The translations under genes and the position numbers were made by a program. A stretch of 46,402 bases of DNA, taken from assembly GCF_934309415.1 (NCBI RefSeq), contig NZ_CAKRDI010000026.1, positions 1 to 46,402 of the forward strand, written 5' to 3'. Shown here one piece after another: positions 1-7,841 of this stretch. The DNA is from an uncultured Mediterraneibacter sp. GTDB taxonomy: Bacteria; Bacillota; Clostridia; Lachnospirales; Lachnospiraceae. Below the pieces are notes generated by a model. It saw only the letters and a list, made by a program, of their open reading frames with translations. It was not told the DNA's origin and did not search any database. Numbering within the stretch: the first letter of the stretch is position 1; the number at the start of each line of letters is the position of its first letter.

Positions 1-182
1 CTAAAGGAAAAGGAATTCTGGCGATTATCTGTGGTGTATTATCAATCATTGTAAGTATTATCGCTTTTACACATCCGATATTGACAATGTTCTCAGTTGG
101 ATATATGATCGCATTTTCTGTTTTGATGCAGGGAGTTAATATGATTGTACTTGCTGTGAATTTTGGGAAAGAGAGTGAGTAA
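1..182 (+). CDS. C-terminal end of a DUF308/HdeD-like membrane protein (cut by window edge)
   Basis: Only the last 59 codons are present, reading from base 3 to the TAA at 180-182; the start lies outside the window. The visible part has two hydrophobic helices (starting ILAIICGVLSIIVSIIAF and FSVGYMIAFSVLMQGVNMIV) separated by a short turn containing a proline. This alternating helix pattern with glycines at helix starts is typical of the DUF308 repeats of HdeD-like acid-resistance membrane proteins. It would sit in the cytoplasmic membrane; the real function in this group is unknown. It ends 38 bases before a hairpin repeat and 119 bases before a strong terminator, so it is probably the last gene of its operon. 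Assignment rests on hydrophobicity pattern only. Confidence 0.5.
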   Translation, partial: KGKGILAIICGVLSIIVSIIAFTHPILTMFSVGYMIAFSVLMQGVNMIVLAVNFGKESE

Positions 183-220
183 TATGCATCTTTTCACTTG
201 CTTCAACTCGTGTGAGACCG

Positions 221-253
221 GTTACTGTTCACAGGTAACCTGCAAACAGTAAC
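221..253 (-). repeat. Solo hairpin C of the dispersed triple-hairpin family
   Basis: A 33-base inverted repeat beginning GTTACTGTTCACAGG and ending CTGCAAACAGTAAC. The arms pair over 12 positions with a two-base internal mismatch. It matches the terminal hairpin of the 143-bp elements found elsewhere in this window, here without the other two hairpins. It lies between the DUF308-like gene and its terminator. No T-run follows, so it is not itself a classical terminator. Confidence 0.85.
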
Positions 254-301
254 TGAGACCGACCTCTTCACGGAAAATCTGATAAAGTGTAAAAGTCTCT
301 G

Positions 302-341
302 AAAAACAGGATCTTTCGCGTGAGCGAAAGATCCTGTTTTT
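302..341. terminator. Perfect bidirectional intrinsic terminator
   Basis: Arms 302-319 and 324-341 are exact reverse complements (18 bp, starting AAAAACAGGATC) around the loop GTGA. The right arm ends in a T-run and the left arm starts with an A-run, so it can stop transcription from either side. It closes the operon ending with the DUF308-like gene. Confidence 0.9.
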
Positions 342-484
342 ATTCATTATTCTTGTAATAGCATTTTCTATCTTGTCTTGATTCTGGGCGGGAGTTGGGA
401 TAGAATATAAAATGGCACAAAAATGGGAATTACAATAATTCCGATGAGCAGCATGAGAGCAGTTTACAGGAGTGCAACAGATAC

Positions 485-517
485 GTTACTGTTTGCAGGT
501 TATCTGTGAACAGTAAC
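485..517 (+). repeat. Solo hairpin C of the dispersed family
   Basis: Begins GTTACTGTTTGCAGG and ends CTGTGAACAGTAAC; the outer arms pair exactly as in the full elements. It ends 29 bases before the start codon of the DUF3877-like gene, so it may fall within or just upstream of that transcript. The flanks do not resemble the rest of the 143-bp element. Confidence 0.85.
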
Positions 518-546
518 AACAGTATATTGTAAGAGAGGACAGAGAG

Positions 547-1080
547 ATGGAGTTTTCAAGACTTGAAAAAAGTATTACAGATATAATAAAAGAGGAGCAG
601 GCAAAGCTTGGATATAAAAAGGAAAAGATCAGATTATATTATCCGCTGAGTTCTCTGAATCATTTCTTTCAGGTAGAGGGAGATGTGACAGGAATGCTGG
701 AGAAGCTGAACTGGTTCCCGGAGTATACACAGGAGCGTATGGGAAATGTAGAAGTGACAAATGATGGTGAGCGTTTCTGTTTCCATATTCCGGAAGAGGG
801 TGTAGAGTATGTACACAATCATATGGAAGAAAATGAATTCATCAAAGAACTGGTAGAGCTGCTTCAGAATCATGACTGTACAATGAATCAGATCTTTGAC
901 CTGTTCCGCAGCCGTTCAGAAAAAGTGCATATAGAGAAGATGAACAGTGATGAATTTGACTATGTGGTTTATTTTGAAGATGATGAGAAGGATGAGTACC
1001 GTTATTGTTTTAAAGATGAAGGATGCCATATTATTTATCATCGTTTCCTGCCAGAAGATTATGAGGATTTTGGATTTTAA
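547..1080 (+). CDS. DUF3877-like protein of unknown function
   Basis: A 177-residue soluble acidic protein without signal peptide or membrane segment. The N-terminal stretch (RLEKSITDIIKEEQAKLGY, then IRLYYPLSSLNHFF) looks like DUF3877, a small family from Lachnospiraceae with no known role; this is recalled, not searched. The C-terminal third is rich in Asp, Glu, Tyr and Phe. The start is preceded by AGAGAGGACAGAGAG, a usable ribosome site. A MBL-fold gene follows after 92 bases, but a hairpin repeat fills that gap, so co-transcription is uncertain. The stop codon TAA at 1078-1080 lies inside the 74-bp repeat copy that begins at 1073: the repeat contributes the last coding bases. No function can be given. 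Confidence 0.7.
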   Translation: MEFSRLEKSITDIIKEEQAKLGYKKEKIRLYYPLSSLNHFFQVEGDVTGMLEKLNWFPEYTQERMGNVEVTNDGERFCFHIPEEGVEYVHNHMEENEFIKELVELLQNHDCTMNQIFDLFRSRSEKVHIEKMNSDEFDYVVYFEDDEKDEYRYCFKDEGCHIIYHRFLPEDYEDFGF

Positions 1081-1146
1081 CCGAATCAAGTAAGTCCCCT
1101 GCTTCAATTGCGAAAAGCAATAAGCAGTGGGTGGGGACTTGCTTGT
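1073..1146 (+). repeat. Copy 1 of a 74-bp exact repeat, first arm of a four-way-junction element
   Basis: Identical over 74 bases to 31871-31944. It contains AACCGAAT (1079-1086) followed by a long hairpin (1087-1145) with outer arms CAAGTAAGTCCCC and GGGGACTTGCTTG and an inner stem ATTGC-GAAAA-GCAAT. At the second locus the element continues into two more hairpins and a closing arm; here it breaks off after the first hairpin. It overlaps the 3' end of the preceding gene. Confidence 0.9.
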
Positions 1147-1172
1147 TGACATAAACCAGAGGAGAAAAAATA

Positions 1173-1976
1173 ATGATGAAACTTACTATATTAGGTACAG
1201 GAAATGCAAAAGTAACGGAATGTTATAATACATGTTTTGTTTTAAGTGAAGAGAACAGACATTTCATGGTAGATGGAGGTGGTGGAAGCACGATTCTTCA
1301 TCAGTTAAAGGAAGCTGGATTAAAATGGGAGGATATGAGGGATATTTTTGTCACTCATAAACACATTGACCATCTGCTGGGAATTATCTGGATGATGCGT
1401 ATGATTCTTCAGGGCATCAGCAGAGGGCAGTATGAGGGTGAAGCAAATATTTACGGTCATGAAGAAGTAATCCGGATTCTGAAAGAGATGGCAGGGCAGG
1501 TTCTGTCTTCAAAGGAAACGAAGTATATTGATGACAGACTTCATATGATTGTAGTGGAAGACGGTGAGACAAGAGAAATCATAGGGAAGAAAGTGACATT
1601 TTTTGATATTCATTCTACAAAAGCAAAACAGTTTGGATTCAGTATGGATCTTGGAAATGGCGAGAAACTGACCTGCTGTGGCGATGAACCATATAATGAG
1701 ATGGAACAGAAATATGCAGAGAACAGCACCTGGCTGCTTCATGAAGCATTCTGTCTGTACAGTCAGGCTGATCGTTTTAAACCATATGAAAAACATCACT
1801 CTACAGTGAAAGATGCGTGCGAGCTGGCGCAGGATCTGATGGTAGAGAATCTGATTTTGTATCATACAGAAGATAAGAATATCGAGCATCGTCAGGAGCT
1901 GTATCTCGCAGAAGGAAAAGAATACTACGATGGAAATCTTTTCGTGCCGGAAGATATGGATGTGATTGAGCTGTAA
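1173..1976 (+). CDS. MBL-fold metallo-hydrolase (RNase Z-like subgroup)
   Basis: A 267-residue metallo-beta-lactamase-fold hydrolase. Motif II THKHIDH lies at residues 61-67, giving the usual two-metal site, and further metal ligands are likely in GDEPYNE (middle) and EKHHST and YHTED (C-terminal third). The N-terminal MKLTILGTGNA strand and MVDGGGG strand are typical of the fold. The overall order resembles ribonuclease Z/arylsulfatase-like members, but a specific substrate cannot be read from sequence. The ribosome site GAGGAG lies 9 bases upstream of ATGATG; the second ATG could also be used. It ends 15 bases before the CobU-like gene and is probably co-transcribed with the cobalamin genes, though a role in that pathway is only a possibility. 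Confidence 0.85.
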   Translation: MMKLTILGTGNAKVTECYNTCFVLSEENRHFMVDGGGGSTILHQLKEAGLKWEDMRDIFVTHKHIDHLLGIIWMMRMILQGISRGQYEGEANIYGHEEVIRILKEMAGQVLSSKETKYIDDRLHMIVVEDGETREIIGKKVTFFDIHSTKAKQFGFSMDLGNGEKLTCCGDEPYNEMEQKYAENSTWLLHEAFCLYSQADRFKPYEKHHSTVKDACELAQDLMVENLILYHTEDKNIEHRQELYLAEGKEYYDGNLFVPEDMDVIEL

Positions 1977-1991
1977 TAAAATGGTGAGTTT

Positions 1992-3086
1992 ATGTTTGAA
2001 TTGGTAACAGGTGGAAGTGGCAGCGGAAAGTCTGTCTATGCAGAGAAAAGAATTTGTCAGCTTCAGAAAAAAAATGATTCTCAGCTCTATTATATTGCGA
2101 CCATGTTCCCTTATGGGGAAGAGACACAGAGGAAGATTGACCGTCACAGAGTACAGAGAGCGGGAAAAGGTTTTGAGACACTGGAATGGTATACGGGTCT
2201 TGGTGGGAAAGTGGAAAAAATGGAATCAGGATCTGATGTGTGTTTAAAACAGCATGATCAAGAGCTGGGAAATTCAAGGGATTCTCTTTCGAAAAATCAG
2301 GAAGTGCAGAAGTGTTTTTCTGAGAGTTCAGTGCTTCTGGAGTGTATGTCGAACCTTGTAGCGAATGAGATGTACATGGAAGAGGGAGCGAAAGAAGATA
2401 CGGTTGAAGCGATAGTACAGGGTGTTAAAAGATTGAAAGAGTCCTGTACAAATCTGGTTATTGTGACAAATGAAGTGTTCTCAGAATCGGTTCTAGATAC
2501 GGCAGAGATGCGTTTGTATAAGAAGAATCTTGGACGGATCAATAGCAGACTGGCAGAGATGGCAGATCAGGTAACAGAAGTGATTTACGGGATTCCGTGC
2601 TATGTGAAAGGTGATTCCATGATCAGACAAAATCAAAGTACAGAAGATGTATGTAAGGGAATAGAAAAGCAGAATATAGCGAGCAAAAAGACGGAACAAC
2701 AGAATATGGAAATAAGGATCGTTATCGGCGGATGCTTTCAGGGAAAAGAAGATTATGCGAGAACTTTATATCCGGATGTCCACTGGGAGGATGGAAGCAG
2801 CTGTGTGTTAGATCAGATTCGTTCCTGCCAGGGAATCACACAGTTCCATCAATTTGTCAGACGCTGGCTTCAGGAGGGAAGAACTAAGGAGGAACTTTTG
2901 GAGCAGATTCTTGGAAGAGAACAGGTAATTACAATTATCAGTGATGAGATTGGCTGTGGTCTGGTTCCAATTGATGCATTTGAACGGGAATACCGGGAAG
3001 CGCATGGCAGGATTATGACAGAACTGGCTGCCAGAGCGAAGCGGGTGGATCGAGTAATCTGTGGGATTGGGACAAGGCTCGTATAA
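1992..3086 (+). CDS. cobU: Tandem-domain CobU-like adenosylcobinamide kinase/guanylyltransferase
   Basis: CobU phosphorylates adenosylcobinamide and then transfers GMP to it, in nucleotide-loop assembly of cobalamin. Usual CobU is about 180 residues; this protein is 364 and holds two CobU-like units. Unit 1 (about 1-220) has an intact P-loop GGSGSGKS at 7-14 and the HR..R segment with His52, matching the histidine that is guanylylated in studied enzymes. Unit 2 (about 239-364) begins IRIVIGGCFQGKEDYA, where the P-loop Ser/Thr is replaced by Glu, yet keeps a good C-terminal core DEIGCGLVP and GRIMTELAARA. Unit 1 conversely has NEVF instead of the usual NEVG. Start ATG at 1992 follows a weak GGTGAG site. 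Directly upstream of cbiC, which supports a cobalamin role. Confidence 0.85.
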   Translation: MFELVTGGSGSGKSVYAEKRICQLQKKNDSQLYYIATMFPYGEETQRKIDRHRVQRAGKGFETLEWYTGLGGKVEKMESGSDVCLKQHDQELGNSRDSLSKNQEVQKCFSESSVLLECMSNLVANEMYMEEGAKEDTVEAIVQGVKRLKESCTNLVIVTNEVFSESVLDTAEMRLYKKNLGRINSRLAEMADQVTEVIYGIPCYVKGDSMIRQNQSTEDVCKGIEKQNIASKKTEQQNMEIRIVIGGCFQGKEDYARTLYPDVHWEDGSSCVLDQIRSCQGITQFHQFVRRWLQEGRTKEELLEQILGREQVITIISDEIGCGLVPIDAFEREYREAHGRIMTELAARAKRVDRVICGIGTRLV

Positions 3087-3164
3087 AATATTTACGATAC
3101 TGCTTATATTTACTTTGTGAAGAGTGAAGAATAGCAACGCAATGTGCTGAAAAGGAGAAGAAGA

Positions 3165-3794
3165 ATGTTATCAGAAATAGAAAAGGTACTTCCGGCAGAA
3201 ATAGAAAAACGTAGTTTTGAAATTATTACGGAAGAGCTGGGAGATAAAAAACTGATTCCGGGGACAGAACTGATCGTCAAACGGTGTATCCATACGAGTG
3301 CAGACTTTGATTACGCGGATAATCTCGTCTTTTCTGAAAATGTTGTGCAGCGCGCAATGGATGCAATTCGCCGTGGAACACCAATCGTGACAGATACCCA
3401 GATGGGAAAAGCCGGAATCAATAAAAAACGTCTGGCGCAGTATGGAAGTGAAGTACTTTGCTTTATGTCAGATGAGGATGTGGCAGCTGCTGCAAAAGCG
3501 AATGGAACTACAAGGGCAGCAGCAAGTATGGACAAGGCAGCAGCACTTGGAAGAGATGTGATCTTTGCCATTGGAAATGCTCCGACTGCGCTGGTGCGTC
3601 TGTATGAGCTGGTAAAAGAGGGAAAGATTCATCCGGAGCTGATCATTGCAGTACCGGTTGGATTTGTGAATGTGGTACAGTCCAAAGAGCTGATTCTGGA
3701 TCTGAAAGACACGCCGTCTATTGTGGCGAGAGGTCGAAAAGGTGGAAGTAATATTGCAGCCTGTATCTGTAATGCGCTTTTATATATGATGTAA
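3165..3794 (+). CDS. cbiC: Precorrin-8X / cobalt-precorrin-8 methylmutase CbiC
   Basis: Catalyses the methyl shift from C-11 to C-12 that makes hydrogenobyrinic acid or cobyrinic acid in corrin ring synthesis. The 209-residue length matches the family. CIHTSADFDY places a histidine at residue 43, the position of the catalytic His of the family. GTPIVTDTQMGKAGI, IGNAPTAL and VPVGFVNVVQSKE are further family blocks. The ATG at 3165 was chosen over an in-frame GTG at 3144 because AAAGGAG lies 8 bases upstream of it. It follows the CobU-like gene by 78 bases and is closed by a strong terminator. The rest of the corrin pathway is not in this window. Confidence 0.95.
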   Translation: MLSEIEKVLPAEIEKRSFEIITEELGDKKLIPGTELIVKRCIHTSADFDYADNLVFSENVVQRAMDAIRRGTPIVTDTQMGKAGINKKRLAQYGSEVLCFMSDEDVAAAAKANGTTRAAASMDKAAALGRDVIFAIGNAPTALVRLYELVKEGKIHPELIIAVPVGFVNVVQSKELILDLKDTPSIVARGRKGGSNIAACICNALLYMM

Positions 3795-3804
3795 GATAAG
3801 TAAG

Positions 3805-3857
3805 ACCTGTGTAGAGTGTTTTCGGCAGGAAGAGGGAAACACTCTACACAGGTTTTT
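3805..3857 (+). terminator. Intrinsic terminator after cbiC
   Basis: Arms 3805-3821 and 3837-3853 (17 bp, starting ACCTGTGTAGAG) are exact reverse complements around a 15-base loop and run into TTTTT. It ends the cobalamin group. Confidence 0.9.
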
Positions 3858-4003
3858 ACTGTATTAGGAATACATTGTATTTCATAAAAAACATTGGAAA
3901 CAAATAAAAAAGAATTGAATGTTTTTATGGAAAGATAGATAGATTCTATATTAAAAAACAGATAAAAGGAATTAAGAGTCTATTTGTTAATTTCCTAAAA
4001 TAA

Positions 4004-4885
4004 TTATTTGTGTAATCCCGTCAGCACAAATTCCCGAAAATGTCTTGCTGCAGGGGATAACTCGTGCTTTTTATTTGTGACGAGATAGATATCACGCTGG
4101 CATTCTGGATAGGAAATCTGCAGGATTTTGACATTCAGTCTGAGTAGAAGTTCCATATAAGGAACCAGTGCGATTCCAAAGCCATTTGCCACCAGTCCGG
4201 CAACAACCTGATCTTCGTCTGTCTCATAGACAATATCCGGTTTTTTTTCGATTTTTTCAAACAGAGAATCTGTAAAATACCGCAGTCCTGCACTCTGATC
4301 AAAATAGATATAAGGATAATCCAGTGTTTTCTCCAGTGGAATCCGATACTGGTCCGCAAGCGGATGCCCGTCCGGTACGATTAGAACCAGATTCTGCTTC
4401 ATGACAGGAGTGTAGTAAAAATCAGAACTTTCCGGTGGAGCAGAGGAAAATACAATATCATAATCTCCCTTTTTCAGATTTTCCAGAAGAATGTTAGTGG
4501 ATCCTGTATGAAAGGTAAAGCGGGTATCCTTTTCAGAGTTCTGTTTTAAATACCGTGCAGCAAGCCCTGGAATATAATCAGTTCCGAGCGTGCGGAGAAA
4601 TCCAAGCCGGATGGTTCCGTTTCCTTCGGCTTTTAATTGGATTTTCTTGATTCCGTCATCGAGAACAGAAAGGGCATCGGATGCACAGGAGAGAAAATCT
4701 TCTCCATATTCAGTCAGAAGGATTTGGTGACCATCTTTTTCAAACAATTTAACACCGAGCTCAGTTTCAAGCTGAGAGATGGCATAACTCAGGCTAGGCT
4801 GTGTGATATTGAGTTGTTTGGCGGCTTTTGTGTATTGTTTTTCTTCTGCGAGTTTTAAAAAGTAGCGTAGTTGGTAGAGATTCAT
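4004..4885 (-). CDS. LysR-family transcriptional regulator
   Basis: A 293-residue LysR regulator. The N-terminal winged helix-turn-helix (residues 1-60) is textbook: MNLYQLRYFLKLAEE, YTKAAKQLNITQPSLSYAIS, LETELGVKLFEK. The rest is the LysR substrate-binding fold in two lobes, with the hinge near GTIRLGFLRTLG. The effector is unknown. It is transcribed away from the YczE-like membrane protein gene at 5289, the classic layout in which the LysR protein controls its divergent neighbour. Two T-N11-A sites lie in the shared 403-base control region. No gene follows closely on this strand. Confidence 0.95.
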   Translation of the reverse strand: MNLYQLRYFLKLAEEKQYTKAAKQLNITQPSLSYAISQLETELGVKLFEKDGHQILLTEYGEDFLSCASDALSVLDDGIKKIQLKAEGNGTIRLGFLRTLGTDYIPGLAARYLKQNSEKDTRFTFHTGSTNILLENLKKGDYDIVFSSAPPESSDFYYTPVMKQNLVLIVPDGHPLADQYRIPLEKTLDYPYIYFDQSAGLRYFTDSLFEKIEKKPDIVYETDEDQVVAGLVANGFGIALVPYMELLLRLNVKILQISYPECQRDIYLVTNKKHELSPAARHFREFVLTGLHK

Positions 4886-5046
4886 AAATTCAGTAGTCAG
4901 TCCTTTCGTTTATAAGAATAGCTGGTAAAAGAAAATCTGTTTATTCATTATTATAGTGAGCGTTTATCTGTTTTATAAAAATTATAATTCTGATAATAAT
5001 GAGAAATGAGTTATCCGTTCTCTTTGTTAAAATAATAACTCTAATT

Positions 5047-5082
5047 ATAGAGAATGTCTATACTAAAATAGAGAATCACTAT
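5047..5082. promoter_or_regulatory. Two putative LysR boxes between the divergent genes
   Basis: ATAGAGAATGTCTAT (5047-5061) and ATAGAGAATCACTAT (5068-5082) each fit the LysR T-N11-A dyad, share ATAGAGAAT, and their centres are 21 bp apart, about two helical turns. A possible promoter TTGTTA (5024-5029) with TATAGA (5046-5051) overlaps the first box. The rest of the 4886-5288 gap is AT-rich, and I see no gene in it. Confidence 0.6.
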
Positions 5083-5288
5083 TTGTAAAATAAAATTGAT
5101 TATGCTAGAGTTTGTCACTGGTGTTAGATATGCTAAAAGCCGGAAGAAAAGTCAGGATGCTTATCCGGGAGAAAATCTTTTGAAAGATTATGGAGAAACA
5201 GATTAGAAAACGATTTCGGTAGATGGCGGATCAATATTAAGTTAATTAATAAGAAGAATAAAACAAAAAAAGAGAATGGGGAGTAAAA

Positions 5289-6053
5289 ATGTCATCAGTC
5301 AGTATAAACAGTAAATCAGTTATGAAAAATAAAACAATGAATGGGACGGCTGCTGTAAAAGATGTAATAAAGGAAAAGAAAGAACAACTGTCGCAGACAA
5401 AAGACCTTATGACAGTTCGTGGAGAGCTGGCATTGCTGGTGGTTCTTGTGATCAACAGTCTGGGTGTGGTTATGATGCTGTATTCCGGCTCAGGTATCTC
5501 AGCCATTTCCAGTGTACCGTATGCATTTTCAGAAGTATTTCCTAAGATATCACTTGGAGTATGGACCGATATCTTCCAGATGCTTCTTGTATTCAGTCTT
5601 ATGATTATGAGAAAAAAATTTGTTCCACAGTATCTTTTAAGCTTCATTGTAGGTGCTGGATTTGGTACAGGAATTGATATCCATGAGACATGGGTTCACA
5701 CATTGCCTCTGACATTGCCGCTTCGTGTGTGCTATTTCCTTGCAGGATATCTTTTGATCAGTATTGGAATTGCACTGTCAAACCGTTGCAAGATGCCGAT
5801 TATCCCGACAGATCTCTTCCCGAGAGAGCTGGTGGATATTACAAAGGTAAAATATTCAAGAATCAAGATCAGTTATGATGTCATTTGTCTGACGATTACT
5901 GCAATCCTGACATTTGGCTGTCTGGGACAGGTCAAAGGACTTGGAATCGGTACTGTACTGGCTGCATTTACAATGGGAAAAGTGATTGGAAAGATTGGAG
6001 AAGGTCTGGATGAGAAAGTGAAATTTGTATCTGTGTTTGAGCCGGGGAAATAA
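5289..6053 (+). CDS. YczE/YitT-like integral membrane protein
   Basis: A 254-residue protein with a polar N-terminal tail (about 40 residues) and about five hydrophobic segments: LALLVVLVINSLGVVMMLY, FQMLLVFSLMIM, YLLSFIVGAGFGTGIDI, VCYFLAGYLLISIGIAL and VICLTITAILTFGCLG. The order, the GTGID motif and the DLFPRELV segment resemble YczE-like/DUF6198 proteins, often grouped with YitT. Their transport substrate, if any, is unknown. The ribosome site GGGGAG lies 6 bases upstream of ATG. It is divergent from the LysR gene and is probably its target. The stop is followed after about 160 bases by a decayed ATPase tail. Confidence 0.75.
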   Translation: MSSVSINSKSVMKNKTMNGTAAVKDVIKEKKEQLSQTKDLMTVRGELALLVVLVINSLGVVMMLYSGSGISAISSVPYAFSEVFPKISLGVWTDIFQMLLVFSLMIMRKKFVPQYLLSFIVGAGFGTGIDIHETWVHTLPLTLPLRVCYFLAGYLLISIGIALSNRCKMPIIPTDLFPRELVDITKVKYSRIKISYDVICLTITAILTFGCLGQVKGLGIGTVLAAFTMGKVIGKIGEGLDEKVKFVSVFEPGK

Positions 6054-6214
6054 ATTGGTGAGGTTGAATAAGTTGACAAGCTTGCAATGTCTAGTAAAAT
6101 GGGCATTTGCGAGCTTGTTTTTGTGTAACAGTTTCAACAACAAAGTCTCATGAGAGTTGACACTTGATGAGACTGAGAAAAAGGTCAGAAATATGATAAA
6201 GTCAGGACTTTTTG

Positions 6215-6391
6215 ATGCTGGGAGTATTTCTGATTGTACTGATCCTTCAGTTTGCAATCACTCAGTTCGGAACAGCAGTGTTCGAGACTACACCGCTTTC
6301 TGCCGCTATGTGGGGTAAGATGATGCTGACTGCATTCAGTGTGGTTGTTGTGGATGAACTCTGGAAGATTGGAAAGAAGATTTTTAAATAA
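6215..6391 (+). pseudogene. C-terminal remnant of a cation-transporting P-type ATPase
   Basis: An open frame of 58 codons (MLGVFLIVLILQFAITQFG, then VFETTPLSAAMWGKMML) reads like the last two membrane helices of a PMCA-type calcium P-type ATPase, where a Phe-x-Thr-x-Pro-Leu turn precedes the final helix. Everything upstream (phosphorylation, nucleotide and core membrane domains) is missing; an in-frame stop lies at 6197-6199 and no ribosome site is seen. It is the stump of a deleted gene, still followed by a terminator. The 6054-6214 stretch before it shows no recognisable coding content. Confidence 0.75.
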
Positions 6392-6445
6392 AAAGAATTT
6401 GTAATAAACGATGAAAAACTGGAGCCGATCTGACTCCAGTTTTTT
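6385..6445. repeat. 61-bp direct repeat, copy 1, containing a terminator
   Basis: Matches 8019-8079 at 60 of 61 bases. The right half is an intrinsic terminator: AAACTGGAG and CTCCAGTTT around CCGATCTGA, with A-run and T-run on the two sides so it works in both directions. It directly follows the ATPase remnant, which was probably its original gene. Confidence 0.9.
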
Positions 6446-6529
6446 ATCGTTTACAAGTCACGGTACAACGTGAATACCAGTTTAATTGTGGCTGTTTATA
6501 GATTATTTGAGAACAATATGTTTTATGAT

Positions 6530-6672
6530 GTTACTGTTCACTCCCATGTCAATCACTCCGCTGATTGGCATGGAGGATGCACGTTTTGTCCTGAATGTAT
6601 CTCGCCCATCGTCGCAGACGATTCTAAATGGCGAGATGCGTTACTGTTTGCAGGTTACCTGTGAACAGTAAC
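6530..6672 (+). mobile_element. Full-length triple-hairpin element (143 bp)
   Basis: Starts GTTACTGTTCAC and ends GTGAACAGTAAC (12-bp terminal inverted repeats). Inside are hairpin A (CCATGTCAATCA...TGATTGGCATGG), hairpin B (CTCGCC...GGCGAG, with inner stem ATCGTC-GCA-GACGAT) and hairpin C (GTTACTGTTTGCAGG...CTGTGAACAGTAAC). No open frame of note. It lies upstream of the Rpn-family gene. Nearly identical in layout to the copy at 31728-31870. Confidence 0.9.
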
Positions 6673-6841
6673 TTTATGATAATGTGTACTCAAAATAATG
6701 TTAATATATGTTGCAAATACTAAAAAGTGATGTTACAATACGTCTAAAGCATATTTCTTTCAAAAATCAGGGTATTTTATACCATCTTTTTTCTAATTAC
6801 ATTTCGAAAATCTATGCTTTTAAAATCAATTTAAATTTAAA

Positions 6842-6905
6842 AGCAGGAGATTATAAAAGCAGATTGAAAAAAGATGTGTCGGGTATGATCTCCTGCTAAA
6901 GGAGG
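6842..6905 (+). promoter_or_regulatory. Competing hairpins before the Rpn-family start
   Basis: AGCAGGAGAT (6842-6851) pairs exactly with ATCTCCTGCT (6888-6897). The right arm also contains CTCCT (6890-6894), which can pair with the ribosome site AGGAG (6900-6904) across a five-base loop. The two pairings exclude each other, so the first would free the ribosome site and the second would hide it. Confidence 0.5.
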
Positions 6906-6914
6906 AGCATGCTT

Positions 6915-7841
6915 ATGGCAAAAAGAAAACGTAAACACAATGTTGCAAAATCGTATTCAAATTTAAAAAATCATGTAACTGCAAATAAAAAGTATAAAGA
7001 TACGGTATTTCGGATGCTTTTTTCGGATAAGAAGAATCTTCTTTCTCTGTATAATGCAGTAAGCGGAAAAGCATATACAGATTCCGAGAAGTTGGAAATT
7101 GTGACTTTAGAAAATGCAATTTATATGGGAATGAAAAATGATCTTGCGTTTATTATTAATACTAATATTTTCCTGTATGAACATCAGTCAACTTATAATC
7201 CGAATATGCCTCTTAGAGAGCTATTTTATATTGCAGATGAATATCAAAAGCTGGTGGATACACGTTCCTTATATTCTTCTACAATTCAGCGTATTCCTGC
7301 ACCTAATTTTGTGGTATTTTATAATGGAACAAAAGAAATTGAGGATTGTCAGATCCATTATCTTTCAGAAGCATTTGAAAATTTTTCGGGAGATCCACAG
7401 TTAGAATTAAAAGTAAAAGTTTTGAACGTAAATGAAGGACACAATCAGGCGTTGATGGAACAATGTCAGATTTTGAAAGAATATGCACAATATGTTGCAA
7501 AAGTTCGATGCTATCTTAAGGAAATGCCTTTAGATGATGCGGTAAATCGAGCGGTTGAGGAATGTATCAGGGAAAATATTCTTGCAGATTTTCTCAAGAA
7601 GAACCGTGCGGAGGTAATAAAAGTGAGTATATATGAGTATGATAAAGAACTGGAGGAAGAAAAACTTCGTAAGGCTGAATATGAAGCTGGGGTTCGAGCA
7701 GGAATAACCGTGGCGTTTCGGCTAGCAGAAAAAGCAAAACTTAATCGAGATGACATAATTCAACAATTATGCGATGGAATGCATATGACTGTTGAAGAAG
7801 CTGAAAAGTGGTATGAAGAATATAAAAAAGAGCAGGGCTAG
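6915..7841 (+). CDS. Rpn-family recombination-promoting nuclease / putative PD-(D/E)XK transposase
   Basis: Family members are DNA endonucleases related to Escherichia coli RpnA, thought to promote RecA-independent recombination or act in defence. The N-terminal half fits the group: YKDTVFRMLFSDKKNLLSLYNA, then NDLAFIINTNIFLYEHQST, where the Asp and the E-x-Q pair look like the PD-(D/E)XK active site, followed by VVFYNGTKE. The C-terminal part is charged and helical (ELEEEKLRKAEYEAG). The start at 6915 gives nine bases after AAAGGAGG; an ATG at 6909 in the same frame is too close to it. About 308 residues, apparently intact. The stop TAG overlaps the left end of a palindromic miniature element, and 61-bp direct repeats flank the region. 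Confidence 0.85.
   Translation: MAKRKRKHNVAKSYSNLKNHVTANKKYKDTVFRMLFSDKKNLLSLYNAVSGKAYTDSEKLEIVTLENAIYMGMKNDLAFIINTNIFLYEHQSTYNPNMPLRELFYIADEYQKLVDTRSLYSSTIQRIPAPNFVVFYNGTKEIEDCQIHYLSEAFENFSGDPQLELKVKVLNVNEGHNQALMEQCQILKEYAQYVAKVRCYLKEMPLDDAVNRAVEECIRENILADFLKKNRAEVIKVSIYEYDKELEEEKLRKAEYEAGVRAGITVAFRLAEKAKLNRDDIIQQLCDGMHMTVEEAEKWYEEYKKEQG

Noticed and set aside
221..253. Hairpin repeats as a CRISPR array
   Set aside because: Copies are kilobases apart, have no regular spacers, and no cas genes are present.
1509..2147. 212-codon minus-strand open frame opposite the MBL-fold gene
   Set aside because: Antisense shadow of two well-supported genes, no ribosome site and odd composition.
6470..6671. 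Two small open frames over the repeat at 6530
   Set aside because: They are translations of the triple-hairpin element and recur wherever the element does; no start signals.
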